Notes under the pieces: model-generated | Told to the model about the DNA's origin: nothing | Database searches by the model: none | What the model saw: only the letters and a program-made list of their open reading frames with translations | In this document: in pieces, positions 37,670 through 47,301 of the stretch | Layout: each line of letters starts with the position of its first letter | Numbering within the stretch: the stretch's first letter is position 1 | Translations under genes and position numbers: made by a program | NCBI RefSeq assembly: GCF_022267555.1 | Contig: NZ_CP073586.1 | Location: 496,001-560,000 of the forward strand | Source: Proteiniphilum propionicum | GTDB taxonomy: Bacteria > Bacteroidota > Bacteroidia > Bacteroidales > Dysgonomonadaceae | Length of the DNA stretch: 64,000 nt | Reading direction: 5' to 3'

Positions 37670-38956
37670 TTAAAATGTTATTTTGTCGTCTCTGTCGTTT
37701 ACTGTTGTTAATCGCACTACCTCAATTTTACGTGCTGTAACTTTCAGTATTTTGAAAGTCAGTTTCCCAATGGTTATTGTCTCATAAGTCTTTGGAAAAC
37801 GTTGAGTGTGATGCAGAAGATATCCTGCTATGGTTGAGTATTCGTCAGATTCCGGAATATCAAGGTTATACACATCGTTAAGGTGGTCGATCTCTACACG
37901 GCCCGATAAAATAAATTCGTTCTCTCCCTCCTGTTTCACGAATTTCGATTCCACATCGTATTCATCTTCAATATCCCCGAAAATCTCTTCCACCAGATCT
38001 TCCATGGTCACAATGCCCGATGTGCTGCCAAACTCATCCACTACCACTGCTATGCTTTTATGCTGTTGCATCAGATCGCTCATAAGCCGGTTTGCCGGCA
38101 TGCTTTCGGGAACAAAGGAGATTGTAGCCACATTGTTTGTCCAGTCCTTAGGGTTATTAAAAATCTCCCACATGTGAATGTAACCTACAATATTGTCTAT
38201 ATCTTCTTTAAAGACAAGAATTCTGGAGATACCTGTCTCAATAAATTTTTCTTTCAGCGTATTCAGGTCTGTATCTAAGCTAACCCCCACGATATCTGCC
38301 CTCGGAATCATACAATCCCTTATTTTCATGGTAGAGAACTCAAGCGCGTTACGGAAAATTTTAACCTCGGAGTCAACATCTCTCTCTTTTCCCATATCGT
38401 CGATACTCTTCTTCAGATAGGTATCGAAGTCAACCCTGGTGAATGCTTTCTGATTCGATTCAGGCGGGCGGATGCCAAACAGTTTCAATACCAGTCGTGA
38501 AAGCAGTACGAAAAATGACGCGAATGGATACAATAGTATGTAAAAAATAAAAGCAGGAATAATAAGAAGGTTCACCCAAAAATTGGGGTTACTCCTGAAC
38601 AGGATGCGTGGAATATATTCACCGGTAAGCAAAGTAATGATTGTTACACATATAATGACTAGCAACAGTCGTAACAGGGAGCTTTGCACTATGCCATCAA
38701 GCTTATGGTGAGAGATGAGGATTGTGAAATATACAAAAAACACCAGCGCGATCACCTTCCCTGTCATTAGCGATGTAAGGAACTTTCTCGGATGGCGGTA
38801 AATAGCATTAAGCAAGTAGTTGTAAAAGCCTGCAGATTGGTTTCCTACAGCATATCTAAGCTTGTCTGAGGAAGTGAATGCCTCTTCAATGCCTGAAAAG
38901 AACAGGGAAAGAATAATAAATGCAATCCACCACCCTATTAGCAAAGAATCCGGCAT
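37670..38956 (-). CDS. GldE-like / CNNM-CorC family membrane protein with CBS pair
   Basis: 428 residues: DUF21 membrane domain with four hydrophobic helices (residues ~5-170), a CBS pair with MKIRDCMIPRADIVGV and SIAVVVDEFGSTSGIVTMEDLVEEIFGDI, and a C-terminal CorC_HlyC domain. The family includes magnesium/cobalt efflux proteins and the GldE component linked to gliding in motile Bacteroidetes; in non-gliding species it is probably an ion-homeostasis protein. It lies 12 nt after lptC and upstream of the PpiD-like gene, a conserved Bacteroidetes order as I recall it. Confidence 0.9.
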   Translation of the reverse strand: MPDSLLIGWWIAFIILSLFFSGIEEAFTSSDKLRYAVGNQSAGFYNYLLNAIYRHPRKFLTSLMTGKVIALVFFVYFTILISHHKLDGIVQSSLLRLLLVIICVTIITLLTGEYIPRILFRSNPNFWVNLLIIPAFIFYILLYPFASFFVLLSRLVLKLFGIRPPESNQKAFTRVDFDTYLKKSIDDMGKERDVDSEVKIFRNALEFSTMKIRDCMIPRADIVGVSLDTDLNTLKEKFIETGISRILVFKEDIDNIVGYIHMWEIFNNPKDWTNNVATISFVPESMPANRLMSDLMQQHKSIAVVVDEFGSTSGIVTMEDLVEEIFGDIEDEYDVESKFVKQEGENEFILSGRVEIDHLNDVYNLDIPESDEYSTIAGYLLHHTQRFPKTYETITIGKLTFKILKVTARKIEVVRLTTVNDRDDKITF

Positions 38957-38968
38957 TTGTTATGTTTT

Positions 38969-39646
38969 TTATCTGTTTTTATCAACCTGTTGCACTTTGT
39001 CTGACAATACAGGTTCTACATCCGGTTCAATTAGTGCTCCGGACTCTAACGTGTCTGAGGGTGGGTTATCTGAAAACAGGAATATACCGTCGTGGGGACG
39101 GAATATTCGATATTCTGTCATCGACTGGTTAGATTCAAATCCATAGCCCTTTATCTCCTTTTCGCCACTCTTTATCTCAATATATGCATCTGAATAAACT
39201 TTAGCACTTTCTTTATCCCAGAAAAGTTCATCACTGTCGAATTGCTCTCCCTTCATGTTTTCAACATGGACGTTTTTCTTCAGCCTCCACATATCTTTGG
39301 TGCTGTAATACCATGCGGTATCTGCTTCTATCGTTGCCTCAATTTCAAAATCGGGTGCAAACTGCTCCAGATAGAGCCCTTCGGGGAAAAACCAGTAAGG
39401 TTCCTTTGCCTTGTCGAATACCATCCATACATCAGCAACCAGTTTATAACGGGTAATGCCGGAGTCGGAAATAAGTGTTGAGATAGTGTCAGTGACCATT
39501 GTGGGAACAAGCTCAGAGTTGTAATCAAATGCCACAAGATCTTCGTTCTTGTCTTTACAAGATATAAAATAAAGCGACATAACAACCACAATAAAGGTGG
39601 TTGTTATGAGCCGTTTGTATCTTATATTGTGTTGTTTATTCAACAC
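38969..39646 (-). CDS. lptC: LPS export protein LptC, lipoprotein form
   Basis: 225 residues. The N-terminus has one hydrophobic segment ending in a lipobox (SLYFISC), so this LptC appears lipid-anchored. The OstA/LptC-like beta-jellyroll follows (VENMKGEQFDSDELFWDKESAKVYSDAYIEI). It bridges the inner-membrane LptBFG pump to LptA during lipopolysaccharide export. The start codon is GTG (39646-39644); no ATG lies near enough to preserve the signal segment. It follows the TPR gene by 21 nt and precedes gldE by 12 nt. Confidence 0.88.
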   Translation of the reverse strand: MLNKQHNIRYKRLITTTFIVVVMSLYFISCKDKNEDLVAFDYNSELVPTMVTDTISTLISDSGITRYKLVADVWMVFDKAKEPYWFFPEGLYLEQFAPDFEIEATIEADTAWYYSTKDMWRLKKNVHVENMKGEQFDSDELFWDKESAKVYSDAYIEIKSGEKEIKGYGFESNQSMTEYRIFRPHDGIFLFSDNPPSDTLESGALIEPDVEPVLSDKVQQVDKNR

Positions 39647-39667
39647 TTTTCCTGTTTGTTTTCATTA

Positions 39668-41032
39668 TTATCTCAACCGTACGGTTGTGGTTTCACCAAT
39701 CCAACCAGGGATAAATATAGATTCACCAGCTTTTATTCCCATCATAAAGGCCGTCTCGGCATCCATGAAAGCAGCTGAATACCTGTTGATAAGGCTGTTT
39801 GCCTTAGAAGCTACGCTGGGATCAACAGCTCTCGCTTTTTGAAGCTTATCAACAGCAGCAAGATAAACCAAACCAGCTTTTTCAGGTTCGGAGAATATAT
39901 TGTTAGCTGAGCTGGCATACAACTGAGCGATCAGAATATATGCTTCACCGTTGTTGGGATTATATTCCAACGCATCATATGCTGCTTGCCTTGCTTTGGC
40001 GAAATTTCTCTGGTTAGAAAATATACCGGCAAGCTGCATCATGTAATCGGAAGACTTATTTTTATCGGTCTCCATCCTGGCTGCATCCTCGTAATATTTC
40101 AAAGCAGTATCGTAATCTTTGTCCCTCAGGCTCTTGTTGGCAAGCCCTATGGCAGCACCAGCAGAAGGCTCAAGCTCGTACAAATACTCTGAAGTGGAAA
40201 AATAGAGATCGGTTTCAGAACAACCTACAGATCCCAGTGCATTAAGCACTTCGTTGAGGAACACTTTGTCTGTTTTGTTTGGCTCTACCTTATCGGCATA
40301 ATATTCGGTGAGTGTCTTGCAGTCTCCCGCGCCACTACCCACAAATGCTTTAACTATTCCATCTTTAACCATTCCTAGATAATCGGCGTTAGCCTTATCA
40401 TCAGCTGCATTTGCATCGGCAATAGCCTGATCAACGTATCCCATTACCATGAAATAGTCTTTTATGAAACGGTCTTTTTTCGAATTATCGTTCAGGTATT
40501 CGCTTAGAGAAGCCACCATATAGTATGAATATGCATCAAGGGGATACATTTTGCCTTTCATTTCACCTATTGCCTCTCCTAACCAATCGTAAACAACTCC
40601 CTGATCGGCCTTGGATCCCATCATCTCTAGATAGTCATATGTCTTGAATGCAAGGATGGTTCCTTTGGCATCTTCTTCTCCAAAGTATTTAATCCGTGTA
40701 TCATAAATCTCCATAACCTTATCCAGATATTCTTTTTTCTTTGCTTCATTAGCCTCACTCTCGTAGAGAGACTTGAAAATGCGAGGGCCGTAGATGTAGA
40801 TATTTTTACTCGACCCGGGGCATTTTTCATATACTGAAGCCCATGGCTTCAAAGCACCCTCATAGGCCTCAGCTTTGGCTGATGTTTGCATTAGGCTTAA
40901 ATTCTGACGACAGTCAATACTATCCTGTCCGTGTCCGAAAGGTGCTTTTACAGGATCGTATCCTGCTTTCTGGGCGCCAGCGCCAACTATCGTTATGATA
41001 GCCACGAAACCAGATAATAATAATTTTTTCAT
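39668..41032 (-). CDS. Periplasmic TPR protein
   Basis: 454 residues with a signal peptide (KKLLLSGFVAIITIVGAGAQ). The mature part is almost wholly helical with recognisable TPR units near 300-400 (DKDYDTALKYYEDAARME, RNFAKARQAAYDALEYNPNNGEAYI). No enzymatic motif. Its place between an outer-membrane barrel gene and lptC suggests a scaffold in envelope assembly, but the sequence alone does not show the partner. Confidence 0.85.
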   Translation of the reverse strand: MKKLLLSGFVAIITIVGAGAQKAGYDPVKAPFGHGQDSIDCRQNLSLMQTSAKAEAYEGALKPWASVYEKCPGSSKNIYIYGPRIFKSLYESEANEAKKKEYLDKVMEIYDTRIKYFGEEDAKGTILAFKTYDYLEMMGSKADQGVVYDWLGEAIGEMKGKMYPLDAYSYYMVASLSEYLNDNSKKDRFIKDYFMVMGYVDQAIADANAADDKANADYLGMVKDGIVKAFVGSGAGDCKTLTEYYADKVEPNKTDKVFLNEVLNALGSVGCSETDLYFSTSEYLYELEPSAGAAIGLANKSLRDKDYDTALKYYEDAARMETDKNKSSDYMMQLAGIFSNQRNFAKARQAAYDALEYNPNNGEAYILIAQLYASSANNIFSEPEKAGLVYLAAVDKLQKARAVDPSVASKANSLINRYSAAFMDAETAFMMGIKAGESIFIPGWIGETTTVRLR

Positions 41033-41147
41033 ATTACTTAATGTTTTAAATTGTTTCCTTCATTTCTCTGTTGAGGTTTTGACAAAATGTTAAAAGAAAA
41101 GTTTAATCATTTAGATACTTTTCTTCATTTTCAAGCTGATAGATTAT

Positions 41148-42488
41148 TTAATTAAACTGCCGTTTAAAGAACCATAGCTCATTAATATTAACATTTATTG
41201 ATATCTTAAACATATCCTGAGAGATCATAAAATCAGCATCTGGCTGCTGCCTTGTGTAGCCAAACCCAATGTTCAGCATTGAGGTGCGGCCGGACATATA
41301 GTCGAGAAAGGGCAATCCAACCCCCACATTTACACCATACTCGCTGAAGGTTCCCATACCTACATCTTTACCGCTAACAGGCTCGTTAATGTTGAAGTTG
41401 GTATAGGAATTTTCGTAAGAGACCCCTCCTCTAAAACGTATACGATGAAAAAAATTTGGGCTCATAGGATCTTTCACGTACTCCAGGCCGGCATTAAAAC
41501 GGTATGAGTTGTTGAAACGGTCTTTTTCAGCCATATCATCTAGCAGATCAGGATATTTTGTATTTTTCCATAACTGGTAGGTTCCGTCAAGCCCAACCAA
41601 TAGGTTCCCTCTTCTGTATGTAACACCTGCACCAAAAGTATGAGGCAACTGAAAGTTTGCTTTTCGCAACGTATCTGTGGCCAATACCTGAGAAGGTGAT
41701 AACCAGGGATTCTGATAAGGATCTCCGGTATAAAGCATCTTGGAGGGATTAACATCGGCTTTTGTATTTATTTCGGGAGAATATACTGCCCCGAATGTCA
41801 ATTCCCGCGACTTGCCTAACGGATAGGTGAACTGAATACCAAAATCATATTTCAAATCACGTATAGTGTACATATATTTTTTTTCGCTCACCAGTGCAGA
41901 TGCAGATGTGGGGGTAACCACACTGCTGCGTGAAAAATTGCCAAACAGATAGGAAAAATTTGCCCCCACAGATAAATTTTGTATTGGCTCCCATGCAAAC
42001 CCGCTGAAAACGCGACTTAACCCCCCAGATCCCCTGTAGGCTTCAATATAGTGTGAGTCGGGCAATGAACGTGATGCACCATATTCATATCCCATCTTTG
42101 AGTAGGGAAGAAGCCCTATGCCGGCACCAACATTTCGGAAAAGCGGAAACTGTATGGCTATATAATCAAGATTGCCATTATAGAAATCACGCCTGTTTGT
42201 ACCGTCATCCATATGTGCCAAATGTCCCGATACCCCCATATCAAAGATAAATGTTAGTGAATCAATCTCTGAATAGGATGCAGGGTTGCCGGGGTTTACC
42301 TGTTGGCTTCTGCGCAACCCGTAACTGATTCCGCCCATAGCCTCGGAAGCGCCGAACGCCGGGTTAGACAGAAGTCCATACCCATATCTGCTATAGGGAG
42401 AATTGGAGCCCACATGTTGTGCAAAAACAACAGCGGCAACCGTAAGAAAAGCGATCAACAAAGAGAAACGTTTTTTCCTAATAATCAT
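41148..42488 (-). CDS. FadL/PorV-like outer-membrane protein
   Basis: 446 residues from ATG 42488, which places the signal peptide (KKRFSLLIAFLTVAAVVFAQ) at the N-terminus; the frame also has an ATG at 42530 that would add 14 residues. The mature start HVGSNSPYSRYGYG and the SEAMGGISYGLR motif are typical of the OmpP1/FadL-like barrels of Bacteroidetes, followed by ~14 amphipathic strands. It may import hydrophobic compounds or have a structural role. First gene of the envelope operon. In several Bacteroides genomes, as I recall, a type III pantothenate kinase precedes it; here it does not. Confidence 0.8.
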   Translation of the reverse strand: MIIRKKRFSLLIAFLTVAAVVFAQHVGSNSPYSRYGYGLLSNPAFGASEAMGGISYGLRRSQQVNPGNPASYSEIDSLTFIFDMGVSGHLAHMDDGTNRRDFYNGNLDYIAIQFPLFRNVGAGIGLLPYSKMGYEYGASRSLPDSHYIEAYRGSGGLSRVFSGFAWEPIQNLSVGANFSYLFGNFSRSSVVTPTSASALVSEKKYMYTIRDLKYDFGIQFTYPLGKSRELTFGAVYSPEINTKADVNPSKMLYTGDPYQNPWLSPSQVLATDTLRKANFQLPHTFGAGVTYRRGNLLVGLDGTYQLWKNTKYPDLLDDMAEKDRFNNSYRFNAGLEYVKDPMSPNFFHRIRFRGGVSYENSYTNFNINEPVSGKDVGMGTFSEYGVNVGVGLPFLDYMSGRTSMLNIGFGYTRQQPDADFMISQDMFKISINVNINELWFFKRQFN

Positions 42489-42666
42489 CTGTTTCGGTAT
42501 ATAAACCAGCTCTAAGCCGCCTTGTTTCATAAATGTTTTGAAAATACAAAGATGACATATTTTTACGATGTCACCAACAAAACTTCACAAACATCTTGTT
42601 AAAAAGATTAAAGTTTAATCTTTATAAACTATTCATTCCGGCCAATCTGCTTTTTTTAATAATCTA

Positions 42667-43224
42667 TTATTTAATGTTGTTCTTGTAGCCATTGTACGAA
42701 ACCACATCTTCCAGCGGCTTACGTTTTTTTGGCCTTAGAGGCTGCACGCTATACCCAACGGCTATATCTAACCACACCCTCCTGGATTCAGGAATTGACA
42801 ATAGCCTTCTCATACCAGGTTCATCAAACCAGCCCAGTATGCAGGAGCCAAGCCCCTCGGCATGAGCAGCCAGAACAATATGGGCGGCAATTATGCCAAG
42901 ATCCATCTGAGCGTAGTCTTTTTGCTTTACCCAGCCCCCGACTCCTGAAGATAAGTTCACCTTCTCCTCAACCAGCACAATATGAACAGGGGCCTGTTTT
43001 GTAAAATGATTCATGCCCAAAGAACGAGCTGAGGTAGCTTCGGCCACCCTGTTCTTCAATTCAAAATCATCTACAACTATAATATGCCATGGCTGGGCGT
43101 TACATGCTGAAGGGGCAAGACGAGCCACTTCAACTATCCGCTCTATTTTTTCTCTCTCCACCATTCGATCAGGGTCGAATGCACGATCGCTCTGGCGATT
43201 GGATACAAATTCAAGAAAATCCAT
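42667..43224 (-). CDS. Nitroreductase-family flavoprotein
   Basis: 185 residues. The start (LEFVSNRQSDRAFDP) contains the Arg/Ser FMN-phosphate contact region, followed by APSACNAQPWHIIVV, the AHIVLAAHAEGLGSCILGWF segment and a basic tail. This is the short NAD(P)H-dependent nitroreductase type that binds FMN as a dimer. The physiological substrate is unknown; flavin recycling or quinone/nitro compound reduction is possible. The riboflavin synthase gene is just upstream on the same strand, but 132 nt and a predicted promoter separate them. Confidence 0.88.
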   Translation of the reverse strand: MDFLEFVSNRQSDRAFDPDRMVEREKIERIVEVARLAPSACNAQPWHIIVVDDFELKNRVAEATSARSLGMNHFTKQAPVHIVLVEEKVNLSSGVGGWVKQKDYAQMDLGIIAAHIVLAAHAEGLGSCILGWFDEPGMRRLLSIPESRRVWLDIAVGYSVQPLRPKKRKPLEDVVSYNGYKNNIK

Positions 43225-43279
43225 ATTATACGTTATCCGTTCACTAATGTCAAACTTTTTCGAACTTTTCCCGCAACCG

Positions 43280-43287
43280 CAAAAATA
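43280..43287 (-). promoter_or_regulatory. -7 promoter element for the nitroreductase gene
   Basis: Reads TATTTTTG on the minus strand, 55 nt before the start codon. AT-rich context lowers certainty. Confidence 0.35.
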
Positions 43288-43356
43288 AACATATTTACTC
43301 TTTTCAGGTTAAAGAAAAAGTTCACTCCATAGTGTAGTGGAATCATGTTTACCTTT

Positions 43357-43980
43357 CTACTCACCCGGTATATCTAAATAGTTCAGTGCCACTATACGGC
43401 TTATATATTTACCTATTATATCAAATTCAAGGTTCACTACTGTTCCCTTTTGTATTTGGTGAAAATTGGTAAACTCATAAGTATAGGGTATTATTGCCAC
43501 CTTAAAGCTGTTCTCCTCAGGGTCCACAACTGTTAGGCTAACCCCGTTTACTGTTACTGAGCCTTTGTCCACAGTCAAATACCCTTTCTTTGCCATATCC
43601 CTGTCAAACTTGTACTCAAAGGTGTAGTACCAGCTGCCATCTGCCTCCACAACATTCTTGCAAACAGCCGTTTGATCGACATGCCCTTGAACAATATGTC
43701 CATCAAGGCGTCCATTCATAGGCATACTGCGTTCAAGGTTCACCTTGCTTCCTATCTCCAGAAGGCCTAGATTCGACTTCTCCAGAGTCTCCCGGATGGC
43801 AGTCACCGTATATCTGTCGCCATCTATTTCAACCACGGTGAGGCACACTCCGTTATGCGACACGCTCTGATCTACTCTCAGCTCTCCGGTAAAGGAACAT
43901 GTAAGGGTAATGTGCAGATTTCCTTTCTCCTTGCTAAGCGCTACAACTGTTGCGGCCTCTTCTACTATTCCTGAAAACAT
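43357..43980 (-). CDS. ribE: Riboflavin synthase, alpha subunit
   Basis: Dismutates two 6,7-dimethyl-8-ribityllumazine molecules to riboflavin. 207 residues starting with the hallmark MFSGIVEE, with two lumazine-binding repeats, each with SHNGVCLTV or VNGVSLTV cores and the LERSMPMNGRLDGHIVQGHVD linker. Full length. No FMN riboswitch (RFN element) could be recognised upstream, and no other rib gene is in the window. Confidence 0.96.
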   Translation of the reverse strand: MFSGIVEEAATVVALSKEKGNLHITLTCSFTGELRVDQSVSHNGVCLTVVEIDGDRYTVTAIRETLEKSNLGLLEIGSKVNLERSMPMNGRLDGHIVQGHVDQTAVCKNVVEADGSWYYTFEYKFDRDMAKKGYLTVDKGSVTVNGVSLTVVDPEENSFKVAIIPYTYEFTNFHQIQKGTVVNLEFDIIGKYISRIVALNYLDIPGE

Positions 43981-44027
43981 CTTAATATTGAATATTTGAT
44001 AATTAACTGTAATTCACAAAACTATTT

Positions 44028-46070
44028 TTACCAGATAGAAGCACGCTCTTCGGCGGGCAGGTACATTGGGTCGGAGGGTTCAATACCGAATGCTTCGTAC
44101 CATGCATCGATATGTGGTAGTGCTCCGTCAACACGCCATCGACCGAGGGAATGCGGGTCAATTTTTGTCAACCGCAAAATTTCGGCATCACGTATATTCC
44201 CTGCCCAGAGATTGGCATAACTAAGGAAAAACCGCTGAGAGGGCATAAAACCGTCAATAGTCTCTCCAGTCTGTGCCTGGGCAGTGCTTTGGAAAGCATG
44301 ATGTGCAACTTGCAGCCCCCCATGGTCGGCAATATTTTCACCAAGCGTGAACTTGCCGTTGGCATGAACGGTATCAAGTACAACAATATTATCAAAATAA
44401 TCGGTCAGCACTTTGGCTCTCTCCTCGAAACGTTGAGCATCCTCCGCTGTCCACCAGTCGGCCAGGTTTCCGTCTTTATCAAATTTCCGGCCCTGGTCGT
44501 CGAACCCATGCGTCATCTCATGCCCGATTACCACACCTATGCCACCGTAGTTTATAGCATCATCGCCATCAATATAAAAGAAAGGAGGCTGAAGTATTCC
44601 AGCGGGGAAGCAAATTTCATTTGACGTGGGGTTATAATATGCATTTACTGTCTGGGGCGACATATACCACCTTGTCCTGTCAACCGGTTTGCCCAAGTCG
44701 TCAATCATCTCGGCATATGCAAACTCAGAAGCCCGCACTATGTTCTGCCAGTAGGAGTCAGCTTTGATCTCGAGGGTGGAATAATCTTTCCACTTATCGG
44801 GATAGCCTATCTTAATAATGAACGTACCCAGCTTCTCCTGTGCTTTCACTTTAGTGACTTCGCTCATCCATTCAAGCTGATTGATACGTTCACTCAATGC
44901 CGTTTTAAGGTTATTTACCAGATTGAGCATTCGCTCCTTGGCTTCAGGAGGAAAATATTTCTTCACATAAAGCTGTCCCACAGCTTCTCCCATTGTCCCG
45001 TTAACGGCATCGATGCTCCTTCTCCAGCGAGAGCGAAGTTCCTGTCTCCCGCTCAAGGTTCTCCCGTAAAATTCGAAATTTGCATTCACGAAATCGTCAC
45101 TCAGATATCCAGCTGCTGAATTGATTACCTTCCAGCTAAGGTAATCCTGCAAAACATCCACCGGCTCCCTTTCAATAATTGCGATGGATCTTTTAACTGG
45201 CTCTGTCTGCGACACGTTTAAGCTATCAATCCCTTCGGCTCCCACCTCTTTAAAATATAAATCCCATTCAAACGGAGCAATCGTTTTATTGAGTGATGCA
45301 ACCGCTATTTTATGATAATTCAGTTCGGGCTGACGCCTCATCTCTTTTGTGATGTGAGCGCCGGCAAGTTCCGTTTCAATTTTCATAACGTTCTCAGCAG
45401 CCCTCAGGGCAGCATCTTCAGAATAGCCAGCATTACGGAATTGAGCATTTATAAGCTTGTTATACTCTTCGCGTATCATTTTGGAGTGGCTATCCTCTGA
45501 CAGGTAGTAATCTCTATCACCCATGCTGATACCGGACTGGTAAATATGGGCGATATTCATCCCGCTATTTTTATCGTCGGGCCCTACTGAAAACCCGAAA
45601 AACGGATTCGAAGCAAAACGGCTGATTTTTGCCATCAGACGTATGATATCTTTTTTTCCCTTTGCAGCTGCTATTTCTTCAAGTTGTGGAATAATGGGAG
45701 TTGCGCCATCGCTGTTTAGCTTAACGCTGTCAAGACCCATCATATAGAGATCACCCACCTTCTGAGCGTTTGACCCGGCGGGATTATCAGTTTTTCCAAG
45801 CTCTTCTATCAGCGATTGTATCTGCACCTGATTCTCTTCGCGCAGCTTGTCGAACGAGCCGTAACGGGCATGTTCATCGGGAATGGGGTTGGCCTCCTGC
45901 CAGCCCCCGGTAGCATATTTATAAAAACTTTCGCCGTATAAGGCTGATGTATCGATATTTGAGAGGTCAAGCCCCCCCTGGGCATATGTCGTCTTTTTCT
46001 GAGTACAACCTGAGGTGATCATTGCTGACAATAGTATTGATGAAAATAAAACTCTCTTCATTTTAAACAT
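44028..46070 (-). CDS. pepO: M13-family zinc endopeptidase (PepO/neprilysin-like), lipoprotein
   Basis: 680 residues from ATG 46070 (the frame opens at a TTG at 46094; ATG 46061 is also possible). A lipobox (SAMITSGC) indicates membrane anchoring outside the cytoplasm. The peptidase M13 N-terminal domain is followed by the catalytic C-terminal domain with NAYYNPTSNEICFPAG, HEMTH at 517-521, and ENIADHGGL supplying the third zinc ligand, ending with a near-terminal WRVDG/SIW motif. It cleaves oligopeptides, consistent with peptide fermentation. Upstream -7 element at 46092-46099. Confidence 0.94.
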   Translation of the reverse strand: MFKMKRVLFSSILLSAMITSGCTQKKTTYAQGGLDLSNIDTSALYGESFYKYATGGWQEANPIPDEHARYGSFDKLREENQVQIQSLIEELGKTDNPAGSNAQKVGDLYMMGLDSVKLNSDGATPIIPQLEEIAAAKGKKDIIRLMAKISRFASNPFFGFSVGPDDKNSGMNIAHIYQSGISMGDRDYYLSEDSHSKMIREEYNKLINAQFRNAGYSEDAALRAAENVMKIETELAGAHITKEMRRQPELNYHKIAVASLNKTIAPFEWDLYFKEVGAEGIDSLNVSQTEPVKRSIAIIEREPVDVLQDYLSWKVINSAAGYLSDDFVNANFEFYGRTLSGRQELRSRWRRSIDAVNGTMGEAVGQLYVKKYFPPEAKERMLNLVNNLKTALSERINQLEWMSEVTKVKAQEKLGTFIIKIGYPDKWKDYSTLEIKADSYWQNIVRASEFAYAEMIDDLGKPVDRTRWYMSPQTVNAYYNPTSNEICFPAGILQPPFFYIDGDDAINYGGIGVVIGHEMTHGFDDQGRKFDKDGNLADWWTAEDAQRFEERAKVLTDYFDNIVVLDTVHANGKFTLGENIADHGGLQVAHHAFQSTAQAQTGETIDGFMPSQRFFLSYANLWAGNIRDAEILRLTKIDPHSLGRWRVDGALPHIDAWYEAFGIEPSDPMYLPAEERASIW

Positions 46071-46091
46071 GATTGATTTGTTTTGCAAATA

Positions 46092-46099
46092 CAAAAGTA
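46092..46099 (-). promoter_or_regulatory. -7 promoter element for the M13 peptidase
   Basis: Reads TACTTTTG on the minus strand, 21 nt before ATG 46070. It overlaps the TTG at the open end of the frame, which argues against that longer start. Confidence 0.5.
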
Positions 46100-46125
46100 C
46101 AAAAATATTCCGAAAGAATTTTCAA

Positions 46126-47013
46126 TCAGCTGAACTTAGCCAGTTCTTTTTTAATTTGTTGAAGAGTTTTTTCACTCACAGGCACTAATGGCAGGCGAAG
46201 CCTGTTTTTTATCATACCTTTCAGATAAAGGAGACACTTTACTCCTGCAGGATTACCCTCAACGAACATAAGATGGAAAAGTGTATCAAAATCTTCATTC
46301 ATCTTCCTGCGGATTTCTGATGCATCGCCTTCAAGAGCATTTTTTACCAGCCAGGCCATCTCTTTCGGGAAGGCGTTGCCGAATACCGAGATTACCCCTA
46401 TTCCGCCAAGTTGTATCACATCGGTAGTAATGGCATCATCACCCGAAATAACGTAAAACCCCTCCGGTGCTCCGTCTATTATGGTTTTTATCTGTTCCAG
46501 GTTGCCCGATGCTTCTTTCACGGCTACAATATTTTTACAGTCACGCGCAATGCGTAGTGTTGTTTCGGCCGTCATGTTCACCCCGGTCCTCCCGGGCACA
46601 TTATATAGTATGATAGGTACCGGAGAGGCTTTTGATAGAGCGCAATAGTGCTGATAAAGCCCTTCCTGAGTGGGCTTGTTGTAATAAGGTGTTACTGAAA
46701 GCACTCCACTTATTCCGTAGAAATCGCTACTCCTAAGCTCCTCTGTTAATTCGGCGGTATTGTTGCCCCCCACACCCATTACAACGGGAATCTTGCCATT
46801 TACCTTTTCAACAATGAACTTGACCACTTCCTCTCTCTCTTTTTTCGAGAGCGTAGGTGTTTCAGCTGTAGTCCCTAAAGCCACAATATAATCTGTACCA
46901 TTCTCCAAATGGTATCTTATTAACCGCGAAAGCGCCTCAAAATCCACAGAGCCGTCTTCACAGAAGGGGGTAATAAGTGCTACTCCCAAACCTCTGAATG
47001 TTATTTTTGACAT
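46126..47013 (-). CDS. dapA: 4-hydroxy-tetrahydrodipicolinate synthase
   Basis: Condenses pyruvate with aspartate semialdehyde, the first committed step to diaminopimelate and lysine. 295 residues; the Schiff-base Lys is K166 in VAVKEASG, the proton relay is Thr48/Thr49 in LGTTAE with Tyr137 in LYNVPGRTG, and Arg142 binds substrate carboxylate. Normal TIM-barrel length. The gene follows a predicted promoter on the minus strand and precedes the M13 peptidase, which has its own promoter. Confidence 0.96.
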   Translation of the reverse strand: MSKITFRGLGVALITPFCEDGSVDFEALSRLIRYHLENGTDYIVALGTTAETPTLSKKEREEVVKFIVEKVNGKIPVVMGVGGNNTAELTEELRSSDFYGISGVLSVTPYYNKPTQEGLYQHYCALSKASPVPIILYNVPGRTGVNMTAETTLRIARDCKNIVAVKEASGNLEQIKTIIDGAPEGFYVISGDDAITTDVIQLGGIGVISVFGNAFPKEMAWLVKNALEGDASEIRRKMNEDFDTLFHLMFVEGNPAGVKCLLYLKGMIKNRLRLPLVPVSEKTLQQIKKELAKFS

Positions 47014-47092
47014 GAAATGATAGTTTTTTCCTGCAGTTTATTAACGGAATGCCCATTTTCCGGATAAATTGTTTCCGAAACACAAAGGTACA

Positions 47093-47100
47093 TATTTTTA
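47093..47100 (-). promoter_or_regulatory. -7 promoter element for dapA
   Basis: Reads TACCTTTG on the minus strand, about 80 nt before the dapA start codon. Confidence 0.5.
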
Positions 47101-47216
47101 AAAAAAACAGGGCAACATCGTTCTAAAAAAACTTGACAAGAGAGATTTAGATCAAAAAAACATGTGCATTTAACATAAATTACATCTTCCCGGGTACAAC
47201 TGATTAAAATAAGTGA

Positions 47217-47224
47217 TATTTTTG
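47217..47224 (+). promoter_or_regulatory. -7 promoter element for terC
   Basis: TATTTTTG matches TAnnTTTG and ends 77 nt before the chosen ATG at 47302; the region between could hold an untranslated leader. Confidence 0.4.
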
Positions 47225-47301
47225 AGTGATTTTTGACCGGCAGAAATACCCTTCAACAGTCGCGAGTCCCTTATAAACATTGTATTATAAATCGTCACAA
47301 G

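Noticed and set aside
43981-44027. Possible FMN riboswitch ahead of riboflavin synthase
   Set aside because: Only 47 nt separate the genes and none of the conserved RFN-element segments is present there.
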